DNA from: Salinibacillus kushneri
Lineage (GTDB): Bacteria > Bacillota > Bacilli > Bacillales > Alkalibacillaceae
NCBI RefSeq assembly: GCF_900111405.1
Contig: NZ_FOHJ01000001.1
Location: 466,806 to 530,805, forward strand
Length of the DNA: 64,000 bases
Reading direction: 5' to 3'
A program made the translations under genes and the position numbers. Under the pieces are notes generated by a model. The model worked only from the letters and a program-made list of their open reading frames with translations. It was not told where the DNA came from and searched no databases. Below, one piece after another: positions 1 through 9,595 of the stretch. The first letter of the stretch is position 1. Every line of letters starts with the position of its first letter.

Positions 1-441
1 AACAAATTCTTGTTCTTTTTCTACAATTTTATCTACTTTACGTTTTGATCCTTCTGCCCATGCAACATTTAAATAAGCATCCACTACTTTTTTCGCAACT
101 TCTGATCCAATAATTTGCGAACCCATTGTAAGAATTTGTGCATTATTGCTTAGTTGTGCACGTTCAGCTGAATAGATATCATGAGCAAGCGCCGCACGAA
201 TTCCAGGGTATTTGTTCGCTGTAATACATACACCAATACCTGTGCCGCACATCAAAATGGCACGGTCTACTTTTCCTTCAGTAACAGCCTGGGATACTTC
301 AAACGCCACATCAGGGTAATCTACTGCATCAGAAGTGTGACATCCATAATCCACTACCTCATGCTCTGTATTAACTAAATGTTCCTTTATGGTTTCCTTT
401 AATTCAAATGCATTGTGGTCACTGCCAATTGCCAGTTTCAT
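1..441 (-). CDS. rpiB: Ribose-5-phosphate isomerase B family protein (partial, C-terminus off window)
   Basis: The reading frame is open from an ATG at 441 to the left edge, so 147 residues are visible and the stop lies outside. The N-terminus reads MKLAIGSDHNAFELK and is followed by the GTGIG loop and by RAALAHD, both typical of the RpiB/LacAB sugar-phosphate isomerase family, whose members are about 145-150 residues long. The enzyme interconverts ribose 5-phosphate and ribulose 5-phosphate, or a related aldose/ketose phosphate. An AGGGAGAA ribosome binding site precedes the ATG. It is divergent from a DeoR-type regulator gene, so it may belong to a regulated sugar or polyol operon. Relatives that act on erythrose, allose or galactose 6-phosphate cannot be excluded. 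Confidence 0.9.
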   Translation of the reverse strand, partial: MKLAIGSDHNAFELKETIKEHLVNTEHEVVDYGCHTSDAVDYPDVAFEVSQAVTEGKVDRAILMCGTGIGVCITANKYPGIRAALAHDIYSAERAQLSNNAQILTMGSQIIGSEVAKKVVDAYLNVAWAEGSKRKVDKIVEKEQEFV

Positions 442-507
442 AAAAATTTCTCCCTTCCCTTTTTGTAATATACAAATTCATTTACATTCTCATTTTATTA
501 TAATCTT

Positions 508-559
508 TCGTTTATTTCAATCATTTATGCTCATTTGATTTCGTTTTAAAAATAAACGA
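508..559. promoter_or_regulatory. Candidate DeoR operator (inverted TCGTTTATTT motif)
   Basis: The decamer TCGTTTATTT occurs at 508-517 and its exact reverse complement AAATAAACGA at 550-559, just upstream of rpiB in the divergent region with the DeoR gene. A shorter dyad, TCGTTT to AAACGA, lies at 541-559. DeoR-family regulators usually bind repeated short motifs next to sugar operons. Assigning these to this regulator is inference from position. Confidence 0.35.
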
Positions 560-795
560 CAAAATATGAACGTTAATCAGCGTGTATCACTTATATATAA
601 GGACATATCTACTATCCATTCCATATATCCATTTAATAAAAATAAAAATCATTTATTCTGTTTATTTTCATTTTTCTTCGTGATATGATAAATTAGGTAA
701 TCATGTCCTATTCGTGTCTTCCGGTTTGACTCTGACTCGGGCCTTTACCGGAAACAAGTTTGTGAAAAATAAAGTTAAATAGCCGAGGTGAGTAT

Positions 796-1572
796 ATGGG
801 TAAAATTTTCGCTGAGGAGAGGCGGAATTTAATTCTAACCCAACTCCAAAAAGAAAAACGCTTAACCGTAAAAGAATTAGCTCAATCCTTAAAAGTATCA
901 GAAGCCACCTTACGTTCAGATTTAAATATAATGGAAGAAGAGGGGTTATTAACGAGAACACACGGGGGAGCGGTGCTTAATGAAAGTATTCCACCAAAAA
1001 ATAACTTCTCTGACAGAGCAATGAAAAATATTGAGTCTAAAAAATCTATTACAAATATAGCAATAAATCTGATTTCTTATAAAAGCAGTATTTTACTCGA
1101 CGCTAGTACAACAGCTCTCGAATTAGCCCACAAATTAAAAAGTACAGATATGAGACTTACTGTTGTAACCAACGGATTATCAACAGCTATAGAATTAAAA
1201 GAGAACCCAAATATAAACGTTATATTAATGGGTGGTATTGCAAGAATGGGATCAATGGCTTTAGAGGGCCCTCTTGGTACTGATATTCTAGATAAAATTA
1301 ATATTGATATTATGTTTACATCAGCTAGCGGATTTACAATCGAGGAAGGTCTTACTGATTTTAACGTTTATGAGGTAGAGCTAAAGAAACAAATGGTTAA
1401 AAAGGCAGATAGAGTTGTTGCACTTCTGGATCATTCCAAAATAGGGAGCAGTTCTATTTCAAGTTTTGCAACAACTGAACAGATTGATACGATTATTACG
1501 GATGAAACGATTTCTGATGAAATGTTAAATGAACTGGATTCTTTTGATGTTGAGGTAATTATAAAAGAATAA
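796..1572 (+). CDS. DeoR/GlpR-family transcriptional regulator
   Basis: This 258-residue protein has the standard DeoR layout. An N-terminal winged HTH (about residues 5-60, with LTVKELAQSLKVSEATLRSDL and the THGGAVL hinge) is followed by a DeoRC sugar-phosphate sensor domain containing LLDAST and VTNGL motifs. Such proteins usually repress sugar catabolic operons and are relieved by a phosphorylated intermediate. The start ATG at 796 has a GAGGTGA ribosome binding site 7-8 bases upstream. It is divergent from the rpiB homologue, which is a plausible target. The effector cannot be read from the sequence. Confidence 0.9.
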   Translation: MGKIFAEERRNLILTQLQKEKRLTVKELAQSLKVSEATLRSDLNIMEEEGLLTRTHGGAVLNESIPPKNNFSDRAMKNIESKKSITNIAINLISYKSSILLDASTTALELAHKLKSTDMRLTVVTNGLSTAIELKENPNINVILMGGIARMGSMALEGPLGTDILDKINIDIMFTSASGFTIEEGLTDFNVYEVELKKQMVKKADRVVALLDHSKIGSSSISSFATTEQIDTIITDETISDEMLNELDSFDVEVIIKE

Positions 1573-1577
1573 AAGCA

Positions 1578-1605
1578 GGTGCCTGTCACCACCCGAATTT
1601 TGTCG
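1578..1605 (+). repeat. REP-like element copy 1
   Basis: GGTGCCTGTCACC (1578-1590), an imperfect palindrome, is followed by the tail ACCCGAATTTTGTCG. The same unit recurs at 1695, 55189, 57020, 57400 and 62146. This copy begins 6 bases after the deoR stop codon. Confidence 0.85.
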
Positions 1606-1623
1606 AATTGCCCAAAATATTTT

Positions 1624-1655
1624 GGCCTATCCCCATCATTAAACGGGGATAGGCC
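1624..1655. terminator. Bidirectional terminator between convergent deoR and acyl-CoA synthetase
   Basis: GGCCTATCCCC at 1624-1634 pairs perfectly with GGGGATAGGCC at 1645-1655 around a 10-base loop. A-rich sequence lies on the left and TATTTTT on the right, so the stem can end transcription of the converging genes from both sides. Confidence 0.8.
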
Positions 1656-1694
1656 TATTTTTAATCCGTGAAACAATCTATGAAACAAGATTTT

Positions 1695-1713
1695 TCGGGT
1701 GGTGACAGGCACC
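1695..1713 (-). repeat. REP-like element copy 2
   Basis: The reverse-orientation copy GGTGACAGGCACC (1701-1713), with TTTTTCGGGT at its left, directly abuts the TAG stop codon of the acyl-CoA synthetase gene at 1714-1716. With copy 1 it brackets the terminator as an inverted pair. Confidence 0.85.
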
Positions 1714-3339
1714 CTAAGCTTCCAAAGCTCTTTCACGCAGTTTAAATTTCTGTACTTTACCACTTGCTGTCATGGGGTATTCTTCTGTGAATTTAATGTA
1801 TTTTGGGATTTTATGTCTTGAGATTTTTCCTTTACAGAATTCTATGATTTCTTCTTCTGTTACTTTTGCATCTTCTTTAGGAATGATCCAGGCCATTACT
1901 TCTTCACCATATGTGTCATCAGGGATTCCAATGACCTGGACATCCAGAACGTCTGGATGCGTGTATAAAAACTCTTCAATTTCTCGGGGATAAATATTTT
2001 CACCCCCACGAATCACGATGTCTTTGATTCGTCCTGTAATTTTTACATAGCCTTCTTCGTCCATCATGGCTATACCACCCGTATGAAGCCAGCCCTCTTT
2101 GTCAATGGTGTTTTTCGTAGCTTCCACATTGTTATAATACCCCTTCATCACAAGGTATCCTCTTGCACAAAGCTCACCGGATGTATGAGGAGGTACTTCT
2201 TCATTCGTAGCAGGATCCACAATTTTTACTTCTACATTCGGTTGGGCTTTTCCGACTGTACTTACTTTAAATTCAATAGGATCATCTGTTTTCGTTTGTG
2301 TAATAACAGGAGAGGATTCGGTTTGACCGTAAGCAATGGTGATTTCTGAAATTCCCATCTTGTTCATGACAGAACGCATAACCTCAATCGGACAGTTTGA
2401 TCCTGCCATGATACCAGTACGTAAATGACTCAAATGATATTGATTAAATTGAGGATGGTTTAGTTCAGCAATAAACATGGTTGGTACACCGTGCAATGCC
2501 GTACATTTTTCTTTATCGACAGCTCTCAAAACGGTCTCTGCATCAAATTGCTCTACCATGACCATTGTAGCCCCTTGTGATACAGAAGCTAACGTACCCA
2601 TTACACACCCAAAACAATGAAAAAGAGGAACGGGAATACACAAACGATCTTCAGCAGTTAAATTCATTCTTTCCGCTACTTGTTTCCCATTATTCACAAT
2701 ATTGTAATGGGATAACATAACGCCTTTTGGAAAACCAGTCGTGCCTGATGTATACTGCATATTAATCACATCATCATAATGTAAACGATTCTTTTGCAGC
2801 AAAAGGCTTTCATCAGAAACCGATTGCCCTTTTTCTATCACTTCATTCCAGGTATAACAGCCCTCGTAGTTTTTTTCACTAATCACAATAATATTTTTTA
2901 ATTTTGGTAGTCTGCTTGACATCAGGTCTCCTTTTTCACTATCTTTTAATTCCGGACAAATTTCATGAAGAATATCGATATAGGAAGTGCCTTTATAGGA
3001 TTCTGCTAAAATCAAGGTGGTTGTGTCAGATTGCTTGAGAAGGTAATCCAGTTCATCAGCCTGGTAATTCGTATTTACGGTTACCAATACGGCCCCCATT
3101 TTACCAGATGCAAATTGCGATAAGATCCATTCGGGTTTGTTATCTGCCCAAATGGCAATATTCTCATCTTTCTCAATCCCTAAGGACAAAAATCCTTTCG
3201 CTGCCTCATTAGCTAACTCATCCAATTGGTTATACGTCCACCTTAGATTTCGCTCGGGGTACACCACGGCTTCACGGTCTGGATGAGCTTTGGCCTCCTT
3301 CTCCAGTAGTTCACCAATCGTTAATTCCAATAATGACAT
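1714..3339 (-). CDS. AMP-binding acyl-CoA synthetase
   Basis: This 541-residue protein belongs to the ANL superfamily of adenylate-forming enzymes. It activates a carboxylic acid with ATP and CoA. The P-loop-like motif YTSGTTGFPKGV lies near residue 195, the YGQTESSP motif near 340, the hinge region TGRIKDIVIRGGENIYP near 430, and the catalytic lysine motif ASGKVQK close to the C-terminus. The length is normal for the family. GGAGG lies 9 bases upstream of the ATG at 3339. The overall sequence resembles the YngI/medium-chain group, so a fatty or branched acyl substrate is likely, but acid specificity cannot be read. A perfect cre box upstream predicts carbon catabolite repression. Confidence 0.9.
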   Translation of the reverse strand: MSLLELTIGELLEKEAKAHPDREAVVYPERNLRWTYNQLDELANEAAKGFLSLGIEKDENIAIWADNKPEWILSQFASGKMGAVLVTVNTNYQADELDYLLKQSDTTTLILAESYKGTSYIDILHEICPELKDSEKGDLMSSRLPKLKNIIVISEKNYEGCYTWNEVIEKGQSVSDESLLLQKNRLHYDDVINMQYTSGTTGFPKGVMLSHYNIVNNGKQVAERMNLTAEDRLCIPVPLFHCFGCVMGTLASVSQGATMVMVEQFDAETVLRAVDKEKCTALHGVPTMFIAELNHPQFNQYHLSHLRTGIMAGSNCPIEVMRSVMNKMGISEITIAYGQTESSPVITQTKTDDPIEFKVSTVGKAQPNVEVKIVDPATNEEVPPHTSGELCARGYLVMKGYYNNVEATKNTIDKEGWLHTGGIAMMDEEGYVKITGRIKDIVIRGGENIYPREIEEFLYTHPDVLDVQVIGIPDDTYGEEVMAWIIPKEDAKVTEEEIIEFCKGKISRHKIPKYIKFTEEYPMTASGKVQKFKLRERALEA

Positions 3340-3448
3340 AATAATGGAGCCTCCTTATTATTTATGAACAACCTAAAATGGAATACAATCGTTTATTCTC
3401 TTAAATAACTTCCCTACTATTGCAAATGAATAGTTAAAAATAAAATGT

Positions 3449-3462
3449 TGTAATCGCTTACA
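3449..3462. promoter_or_regulatory. cre box (CcpA site) upstream of acyl-CoA synthetase
   Basis: On the minus strand the site reads TGTAAGCGATTACA, matching the CcpA consensus TGWAANCGNTNWCA throughout. It lies 110 bp upstream of the acyl-CoA synthetase start, as expected for glucose repression of fatty-acid-type catabolism. Confidence 0.7.
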
Positions 3463-4237
3463 TATTTTCTTATGATTTCCATTTACGAATTATTCACCGT
3501 AATACATCAAAACAGCTAACCTTAATCCTTTTAATCTTTCAATCTTAAAATTTATGAAATGAACAAGCCTTATCCTTTTAGAAAATTATATTCTCTTTGG
3601 TATCTTATCATAATTTTCTAAAAATTCAATATATAATGGGTGATCGAATTCTAATACAGTAGAAGAAAAGAGTTTAAGCAAAGTGGTGGATGGTACAACC
3701 TGTAAAAAATGGATTTAGTAAGGCAGAAGTGCAAGATTGGGATTGATTGGTACCAGATATAGAAATGTAGAGGAAAAATTTGCTGACGAGCTAAGAAGTT
3801 CTGTTTACCCGATTACATATGGATGGGCCGAGTCTGATCAATAAGTAATGAGAAACCCCTTTTAGCATAGGTAGTTCCATTTCGGTGGAGAAACATACAA
3901 AATAGCATTCTAATTAGCAGACTAAGATTAATTTGTTATTTTTCCTTATATATCAACGATTATGTAAAATAACACTTGATTTAGCATACAAAATTACAAC
4001 CCAAATAGCATATTGGCTATAGCTGTTGTCAACGTACTATTAACTATGTTAAATGGTGTGCTATATGTTAATTTTTTACAAACCAAGTAGGTAATTGTAA
4101 TTTTATGTTAAAATAAATATAGAGTTTGTGAAGGATTGTTCTTTAACTAACGGCAGGTTAGTGCAAAAGCCATAAATAACTGAGGTTATACATCCGACCA
4201 TTTGGTTGAGAACAATTTTATATAAAGGTGGTTTAAC
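3463..4237. other. Intergenic, possible gene relic
   Basis: No intact gene is visible. At about 3750-3843 the plus strand encodes an uninterrupted tail, EEKFADELRSSVYPITYGW and a few more residues, ended by TAA. It has no start and no open frame before it, so it looks like the 3' remnant of a lost gene. The rest is AT-rich and featureless to my reading. Confidence 0.4.
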
Positions 4238-4771
4238 ATGAATTTTATTGCATGGATAATTGTAGCGTGCGAAATTGGATTTTGGATTTTCATTATTGCA
4301 GGGTTAGTGACAAGATATATTTTTAACAAGAAAAAAGCAGGTCTTTTTCTATTGGCTATGACTCCAATTGTCGACCTTGTTCTGCTGGTATTCACCAGCA
4401 TTGATATATATCGTGGAGCAGATATAACATTGGCACATAGCATAGCGCCTATCTACCTAGCCATATCCCTTGTTTATGGAAAATCTATGATTCAATGGGC
4501 AGATGAACGTTTTTTATATTATGTGAAACGTGATGGCCCAAAGCCAAAACGGAGAATTGGAATGGATTATGCAAAACACAGTATGAAAGGCTCCCTCCAA
4601 CATATCTTGGCATACATAATAGGTGGAGCACTCCTACTGTTTATAATTTTCTATATTGGGGATAGCAGTAAAACAGAGATACTATGGCGAACGCTAAAAT
4701 TATGGGGAATCATAGTATTGATTGACAATGCGATTTCCATCACTTACTTTATTTGGCCTAGAAAAATGTAA
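4238..4771 (+). CDS. Four-helix membrane protein, YmcC-like
   Basis: This 177-residue integral membrane protein has four predicted helices, at about residues 3-28, 36-55, 67-85 and 120-140, and a further hydrophobic stretch near 152-172. A basic loop (KRDGPKPKRR) lies in the middle. The pattern and the N-terminal WIIVACEIGFW motif remind me of the uncharacterised Bacillus YmcC family, from memory only. AAAGGTGG precedes the ATG. It is monocistronic, with no informative neighbour. No function is assigned. Confidence 0.7.
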   Translation: MNFIAWIIVACEIGFWIFIIAGLVTRYIFNKKKAGLFLLAMTPIVDLVLLVFTSIDIYRGADITLAHSIAPIYLAISLVYGKSMIQWADERFLYYVKRDGPKPKRRIGMDYAKHSMKGSLQHILAYIIGGALLLFIIFYIGDSSKTEILWRTLKLWGIIVLIDNAISITYFIWPRKM

Positions 4772-5178
4772 TGAAAACAACAATAATAGCTAGTAAAAGA
4801 ATAGACTATTCCAAAATTGAATATGATTATAGGTAAAACGTGAAAAGATGTACTTGAATTAACGGGTGCTTTGGTTGAGTAAGATAATTGGAATAATAGA
4901 ACGCTTGGATTTTAATCTATCTACCCAAAGGGGCGCATATCATTTCATATCCAAGCGTTTTGGTTTGCTATTTGTATTGTTATTTATGCTGATAAACAAA
5001 GTGTGATTTAGTATGTTATTTTAGATTTTTCTCCACGATATCGGAACTACTTACTTTTAGCAGGCTCCTTCATTCTATTATATGTTGGCTTTTCCTAGGA
5101 TTTATTCGAGAGGTTTATAAACTAGTTCATAACAAACATACTATTTCTATCCTTTTGCCATTCTTATTCTTCCTATCT
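4772..5178. other. Intergenic
   Basis: No gene, strong terminator or repeat is evident here. The stretch is AT-rich and lies between the membrane protein gene and the 3' end of the MFS gene. Confidence 0.4.
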
Positions 5179-6411
5179 TCAATCTTTTATTTTATGCAAA
5201 TGCTTGAGTACTAGCATCACTAAAACCATGATGAAAGCTATTAATAACCAGCCAAAGGTATAAGAATGCGTTTGATCAATGATTAGACCAAAGATGGGTG
5301 GAAGTAAGATAACTCCTAAGGATCCAAATGAGATACTGAAACCACTCGATAGACCGGCTTGCTCTTTTGGAACGAGCTCCGAGGCCAGATTCATCCATAT
5401 ACCATTGAAACCGGAGACGGCCAATCCAAAAAGAAAGAATAAGGGTACTAGCAGCCAATAAGGGGTTCCAACTGGAAGAAAAGCAACAATAGTACTAGCA
5501 CATAATGTAATAATGACAATAATCCCCATTACTTTTAGCCTTTCACCACCAAACACACGGTCACTAATCAGTCCCCAACCAATTCTACCTAGTGAGCCGC
5601 CAACTTCCGAGATGACTAGTAAGAAACCTGCTAACACTAAATTGACACCGAGCTGTTGATGGGTGAAAAGCACTAAGTACGTATTTAGTGTCATTTGTGA
5701 TCCGTTTATTCCCATAGCACTAATACTAATTAATAATAATGGTTTATGTCTCATCATGGCTTTAATAGCCGTGAAAGTGTTTTCGGATGTATCCTTTTTC
5801 TTTTCTACTGATTTTACCTCTACTGGATCCCTGTAAAACAGGAAGGCAATGACTCCTGCAGCAATCAGTCCAAAACAGGCAATGGATACAACGATTCTCC
5901 AGCCGTACGTCTCCGCTAGCGGTAGCAGTAAGATAGCAGATAAGGCTGAACCGAACGTAATTCCCATTTGTTTAATTCCCATCGCTGTACCTCTTTGGTT
6001 TTGAGAATACCAATAAATAATACCCCGATTCGTTGTCGGGTGCATTCCGCCGTAACCGATACCGCCCATTACAATGATCAGTAAAACAAGCCCATACACA
6101 TTTTGAATCGTCATCAGGAAAAAACTAATTCCTAAACAAGCCGTAAAAATGAATAAAAGTGGCCGAGAACCGAAACGGTCAGCAAAGAAACCAGTCGGGA
6201 TAGAAGAAATCGCCTGTCCTAAAAACAAGGCAGATGGCAAAAGGCCGACTTGCGCTTTTGTTAAACTTAAATCTTCTTCAATCAGTACACTAAGTGGACC
6301 AAGACTCCGTCCGATAACTGCAACCATAATTTGTGCTAAGACTAACCAAAATAACATCCTCCAATGTCCAGGTATAGGATCGTTTTCTACTTGAACAGCA
6401 GAGTTTCTCAA
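5179..6411 (-). CDS. MFS transporter (anion/carboxylate-type)
   Basis: This 410-residue major facilitator has twelve predicted helices and a central basic loop near residue 205 (EVKSVEKKKD). The conserved loop 2-3 motif appears as FADRFGSRPLL and its C-half counterpart as LISDRVFG. It is probably a secondary carrier of an organic anion or other small substrate. The start is a TTG at 6411 with AGAGATGA upstream. It lies 128 bp downstream of a sodium:solute symporter gene on the same strand and may be co-transcribed with the CoA-transferase/lyase cluster. The substrate cannot be read. Confidence 0.85.
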   Translation of the reverse strand: MRNSAVQVENDPIPGHWRMLFWLVLAQIMVAVIGRSLGPLSVLIEEDLSLTKAQVGLLPSALFLGQAISSIPTGFFADRFGSRPLLFIFTACLGISFFLMTIQNVYGLVLLIIVMGGIGYGGMHPTTNRGIIYWYSQNQRGTAMGIKQMGITFGSALSAILLLPLAETYGWRIVVSIACFGLIAAGVIAFLFYRDPVEVKSVEKKKDTSENTFTAIKAMMRHKPLLLISISAMGINGSQMTLNTYLVLFTHQQLGVNLVLAGFLLVISEVGGSLGRIGWGLISDRVFGGERLKVMGIIVIITLCASTIVAFLPVGTPYWLLVPLFFLFGLAVSGFNGIWMNLASELVPKEQAGLSSGFSISFGSLGVILLPPIFGLIIDQTHSYTFGWLLIAFIMVLVMLVLKHLHKIKD

Positions 6412-6539
6412 AATGAATCATCTCTTTTCCTACCTATAATTCGTGTCCGTTAGATTTTCCAATATTAACAGTAATCCAAGTAAAAAAGCATTGGCAACAT
6501 GTAGTGGGACAAGGAACCCTGCTGTCCCGCTGTCAACGC

Positions 6540-8027
6540 CTATAATTCAATAAGTTGATTTGCTTCATTTTCTTGTACCATGGAAACATTCATCATTAAG
6601 CTTCCAATCAGGCAGATTATGACATTTAACAGTAGCCCCCATAATCCACTGGCAACACCAAGGAAAGAGGGCCCTAATATAGTCATCAAAGAAGCGACAA
6701 TAGTACCAGCAAGCATACCTGTAAAAACTGCTTTTGGATGAAGACGCTTCCAATATAATCCTAATATAAGACCTGGAGCAATTTGAATCAATAGTTCAAA
6801 TTTTAATACGAAAATTTGATAAAGAGTGCCTGGCGGGAACCATGCGATAAGAATGAGAATACCAACTGCCACTACACCGACTAATTTTCCCACTAATAAT
6901 TTTTTGTATTGTGAGGTTTTGGGATTAATATAATTTCCGTATAAATCATTTGAAACAATCGAAGAAAAAGTAAGTAACACCGAATCGGCAGTTGATACAA
7001 TCGCTGCTATAACCCCACCGAATAGCAAAACCATTGACCAGTAGAAGATGATGTTCTGGTTTGCGACAACACTGGCCATCATTCCTACTAATTGCTCAGA
7101 TTCAGCGGTCGATAATTGTGGAAAAGCACTGATACCGATAATTCCGATAATAAAAACGACCCCGGCAGTTAAAAAAGGCATCCAGGCCATTCTGCTGAAA
7201 GAACGTTTTAAGGTGCGCTCACTTTCAGCCGAAAAAATCCTTTGAATAGCATGTGGATAAACAGAAGCTCCAATCCCAATTAACACCAGTAAACTAAACC
7301 AATTTATCACACTCGGTCCATCTGGGATACCCAGTTTTTCCGGTGAATAAGCCTGCATATAATCGGCAGAAGTAGGTAAACCGCCAAAATAAATAATGGA
7401 ACCAATTAATAACATGAAAACACCGAATAAGAGTGCTATCCCCTGCATTGTATCCGTATAAGCTACGGATCTCATTCCACCAAGCCAGCCATAAATCAGC
7501 ATGATTATGACAAAGAAAACAACGCCAACCTGATAAGGAATGGTTCCACCTGTTAAACCGGATACCCCTTGTCCAATAGCAATCAATTGTTCCAGTAAAT
7601 AATTCCCTAACCCATACAGCATAAGCAAAGAAGCTAAAATCGTGATAGATTTGGAATGATAACGTTTTTCAAACCACTCAGCAGGTGTTACCAATTGATA
7701 TTTTTTCCCTAAGGAATATAATCTGGGAGCAAATAATAAGTAGGCGACTATAATCATAATGAAGAAAGGAACAGATACTAAATATTCATATCCTTGGCGA
7801 TAAGCTGAAGGTGGATAGCCAACGACAGTATTTCCACTATATTGGGTCGCAAAAAGGGTAAAAAATAGTACGATGACGCCAAGTCCCCTGCCACCAAGAT
7901 AATACTCATCCATGCTTTGATGTATATTTTTATTTTTTAAGTAAGTAAAAAGGCCAACTCCAAGCATAATCAATCCATAGACTAACAGAATTAAAACACC
8001 CGCCCAACCAGAAAATGCTAAATCCAT
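6540..8027 (-). CDS. Sodium:solute symporter family protein
   Basis: This 495-residue SSS-family carrier has about thirteen transmembrane helices. The helix-1 region DEYYLGGRGLGVIVL and the following TQYSGNTVVGYP resemble the PanF-type branch, and the SVAYTDTMQG motif is near residue 190. It imports a small solute with sodium. GGAG lies about 9 bases before the ATG. The preceding gene (8031-8279) ends 3 bp upstream and encodes a small membrane partner, a common pairing in this family. It lies near the HMG-CoA lyase and CoA-transferase genes, so the acid they degrade is a candidate substrate by context. Confidence 0.9.
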   Translation of the reverse strand: MDLAFSGWAGVLILLVYGLIMLGVGLFTYLKNKNIHQSMDEYYLGGRGLGVIVLFFTLFATQYSGNTVVGYPPSAYRQGYEYLVSVPFFIMIIVAYLLFAPRLYSLGKKYQLVTPAEWFEKRYHSKSITILASLLMLYGLGNYLLEQLIAIGQGVSGLTGGTIPYQVGVVFFVIIMLIYGWLGGMRSVAYTDTMQGIALLFGVFMLLIGSIIYFGGLPTSADYMQAYSPEKLGIPDGPSVINWFSLLVLIGIGASVYPHAIQRIFSAESERTLKRSFSRMAWMPFLTAGVVFIIGIIGISAFPQLSTAESEQLVGMMASVVANQNIIFYWSMVLLFGGVIAAIVSTADSVLLTFSSIVSNDLYGNYINPKTSQYKKLLVGKLVGVVAVGILILIAWFPPGTLYQIFVLKFELLIQIAPGLILGLYWKRLHPKAVFTGMLAGTIVASLMTILGPSFLGVASGLWGLLLNVIICLIGSLMMNVSMVQENEANQLIEL

Positions 8028-8030
8028 AGA

Positions 8031-8279
8031 TTAGTTATCTCCTTTCTTTTTTGCTTCTTCTTTTTCTTCTTCTAACATCCAATGAAACTTAATGACATAC
8101 GACAAAAAAGCTGACAAAAGGATTGACCCAATAATAATAATCAAAGCCCAGAGTGGAATTCCGTAAACCAAAACTTCCCCAAAACTTTCCGGGAAATACC
8201 ACGGAGTAATGAGGGCAAGTAAAATTCCAAATCCAATCCACAACTTACCATTATTAATAGGTTCCTTTTTTTTATCCAT
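8031..8279 (-). CDS. Small membrane subunit paired with symporter
   Basis: This 82-residue protein has two hydrophobic helices (about residues 12-30 and 36-62), with WIGFGILLALITPWYFP in the first, and a charged lysine/glutamate tail. Two-helix proteins of this kind (DUF3311-like in appearance) are often encoded directly before SSS carriers. The GGAGGGAG ribosome binding site is strong. Its stop is separated by only 3 bp from the symporter start, so the two are translationally linked. Its biochemical role is not established. Confidence 0.75.
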   Translation of the reverse strand: MDKKKEPINNGKLWIGFGILLALITPWYFPESFGEVLVYGIPLWALIIIIGSILLSAFLSYVIKFHWMLEEEKEEAKKKGDN

Positions 8280-8675
8280 ACTGTCTCCCTCCTAATAAAT
8301 CAAAATATTCACAATTATAAAGGTGTATTTTAACCTGTCATATAGATTAAAGAATAGATTTATATAAAGTTGGACATGGATACGATTACTCATGACGTTT
8401 ACTGGATTGCTTTCTATTCATACCCGGGTGGAGTATTTTGTTATACAATTTCATTAGCAATTACCATTTTGGTGTAACCATTCTAATACATTTATCATGA
8501 AAATGATTCTCGGAAACTATAATCTATCAATGCCCAAACCGCTTCCCCGCTGTAAGAAACCTAATCCGAGGTCTCACTTTTAAGCTATCGATGAAAAAAG
8601 TAATGATGTTCAACTGCAGGACTCATCCATACCTTAGAGTCTCCTCAACCAGTGACAACAGTTCTTCTGAAAGTT
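8280..8675. other. Intergenic before symporter pair
   Basis: No gene is seen in this 396-bp AT-rich gap. It follows the HMG-CoA lyase stop and precedes the symporter pair, so it may carry a separate promoter for the transporter genes. I did not find a convincing terminator stem. Confidence 0.4.
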
Positions 8676-9587
8676 TTATACAGGATGTAGATCAGTGATT
8701 TTACCCGCTTTAATCACTTGTCCAGCTACCTCATGCCCTAAAATCGTCTCTAAGTATTTCGAAACGCCAATTAGACAATCTAAATCTACCCTCATTTCAT
8801 AATCCATAAAGGCAAGCATATGAACAAGATCCTCAGTACAGATGTTCCCAGTTGCCCCTGGAGCAAACGGGCAACCACCTAAACCTCCAAGGGATGCATC
8901 AAATCTTCTCACCCCAGCATGGATTCCTTCAATGACATTTGCAAGTCCCATCCCACGAGTGTTGTGGAAATGCAAGGTCAGTGGTAAATTCGGCCATCGT
9001 TCCAGCACTTTTCTGCAAAGTTTATACACTTGCTTCGGATTCGCCATCCCTGTCGTATCTGCTAATGTAATACCCATGACTCCTAACTCAAGATAGTGAT
9101 CAACTAACTTTAGTACGCGGTCTTCATCAATATTGCCTTCGAAAGGACAGCCAAATGTGGTTGCAAGTGTCCCATTGACTGCAATATCAGTACCTGATAG
9201 ATAGCTAGCAATATCACTGAAACCCCTAAACGATTCGTCTACAGTTCGCCGCACATTTTTTTGATTATGGGTTTCACTTACTGAAACGACTAGATTCACC
9301 TCATCCGCCTTACATATTGCCGCACGTTCTGCCCCCTGTACATTGGGAATTAATGCGGTATACGTAACGTCTTTTTTGCGATTAATACTCATCATGACTT
9401 CTTCCGCATCTTTTAAATTAGGAACTGCCTTAGGAGATACAAACGAGGTGACTTCAATTTTATCAACACCCGCATCACTTAACCGATTGATCAAATCAAT
9501 TTTTTGTTCTGTTGGTACAAACTGATCCTCAATTTGCAATCCATCTCGAGGTGCAACTTCCTGGATAGAAATACTCTCCAAATCCAT
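8676..9587 (-). CDS. Hydroxymethylglutaryl-CoA lyase family protein
   Basis: The protein is a DRE-TIM barrel enzyme with EVAPRDGLQ at the N-terminus, ITLADTTGMANP near residue 175, the metal-binding LHFHNTRGMG near 205, and GGLGGCPFAPGATGN near 240 containing the catalytic Cys loop of HMG-CoA lyases. These enzymes cleave HMG-CoA to acetoacetate and acetyl-CoA. The start is uncertain. An ATG at 9596 overlaps the upstream stop, an ATG at 9587 and a TTG at 9581 follow, and the GGAGGTG at 9590-9594 best fits the TTG. The ATG at 9587 is reported here. The gene directly follows a class III CoA-transferase. Confidence 0.9.
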   Translation of the reverse strand: MDLESISIQEVAPRDGLQIEDQFVPTEQKIDLINRLSDAGVDKIEVTSFVSPKAVPNLKDAEEVMMSINRKKDVTYTALIPNVQGAERAAICKADEVNLVVSVSETHNQKNVRRTVDESFRGFSDIASYLSGTDIAVNGTLATTFGCPFEGNIDEDRVLKLVDHYLELGVMGITLADTTGMANPKQVYKLCRKVLERWPNLPLTLHFHNTRGMGLANVIEGIHAGVRRFDASLGGLGGCPFAPGATGNICTEDLVHMLAFMDYEMRVDLDCLIGVSKYLETILGHEVAGQVIKAGKITDLHPV

Positions 9588-9595
9588 CACCTCCA

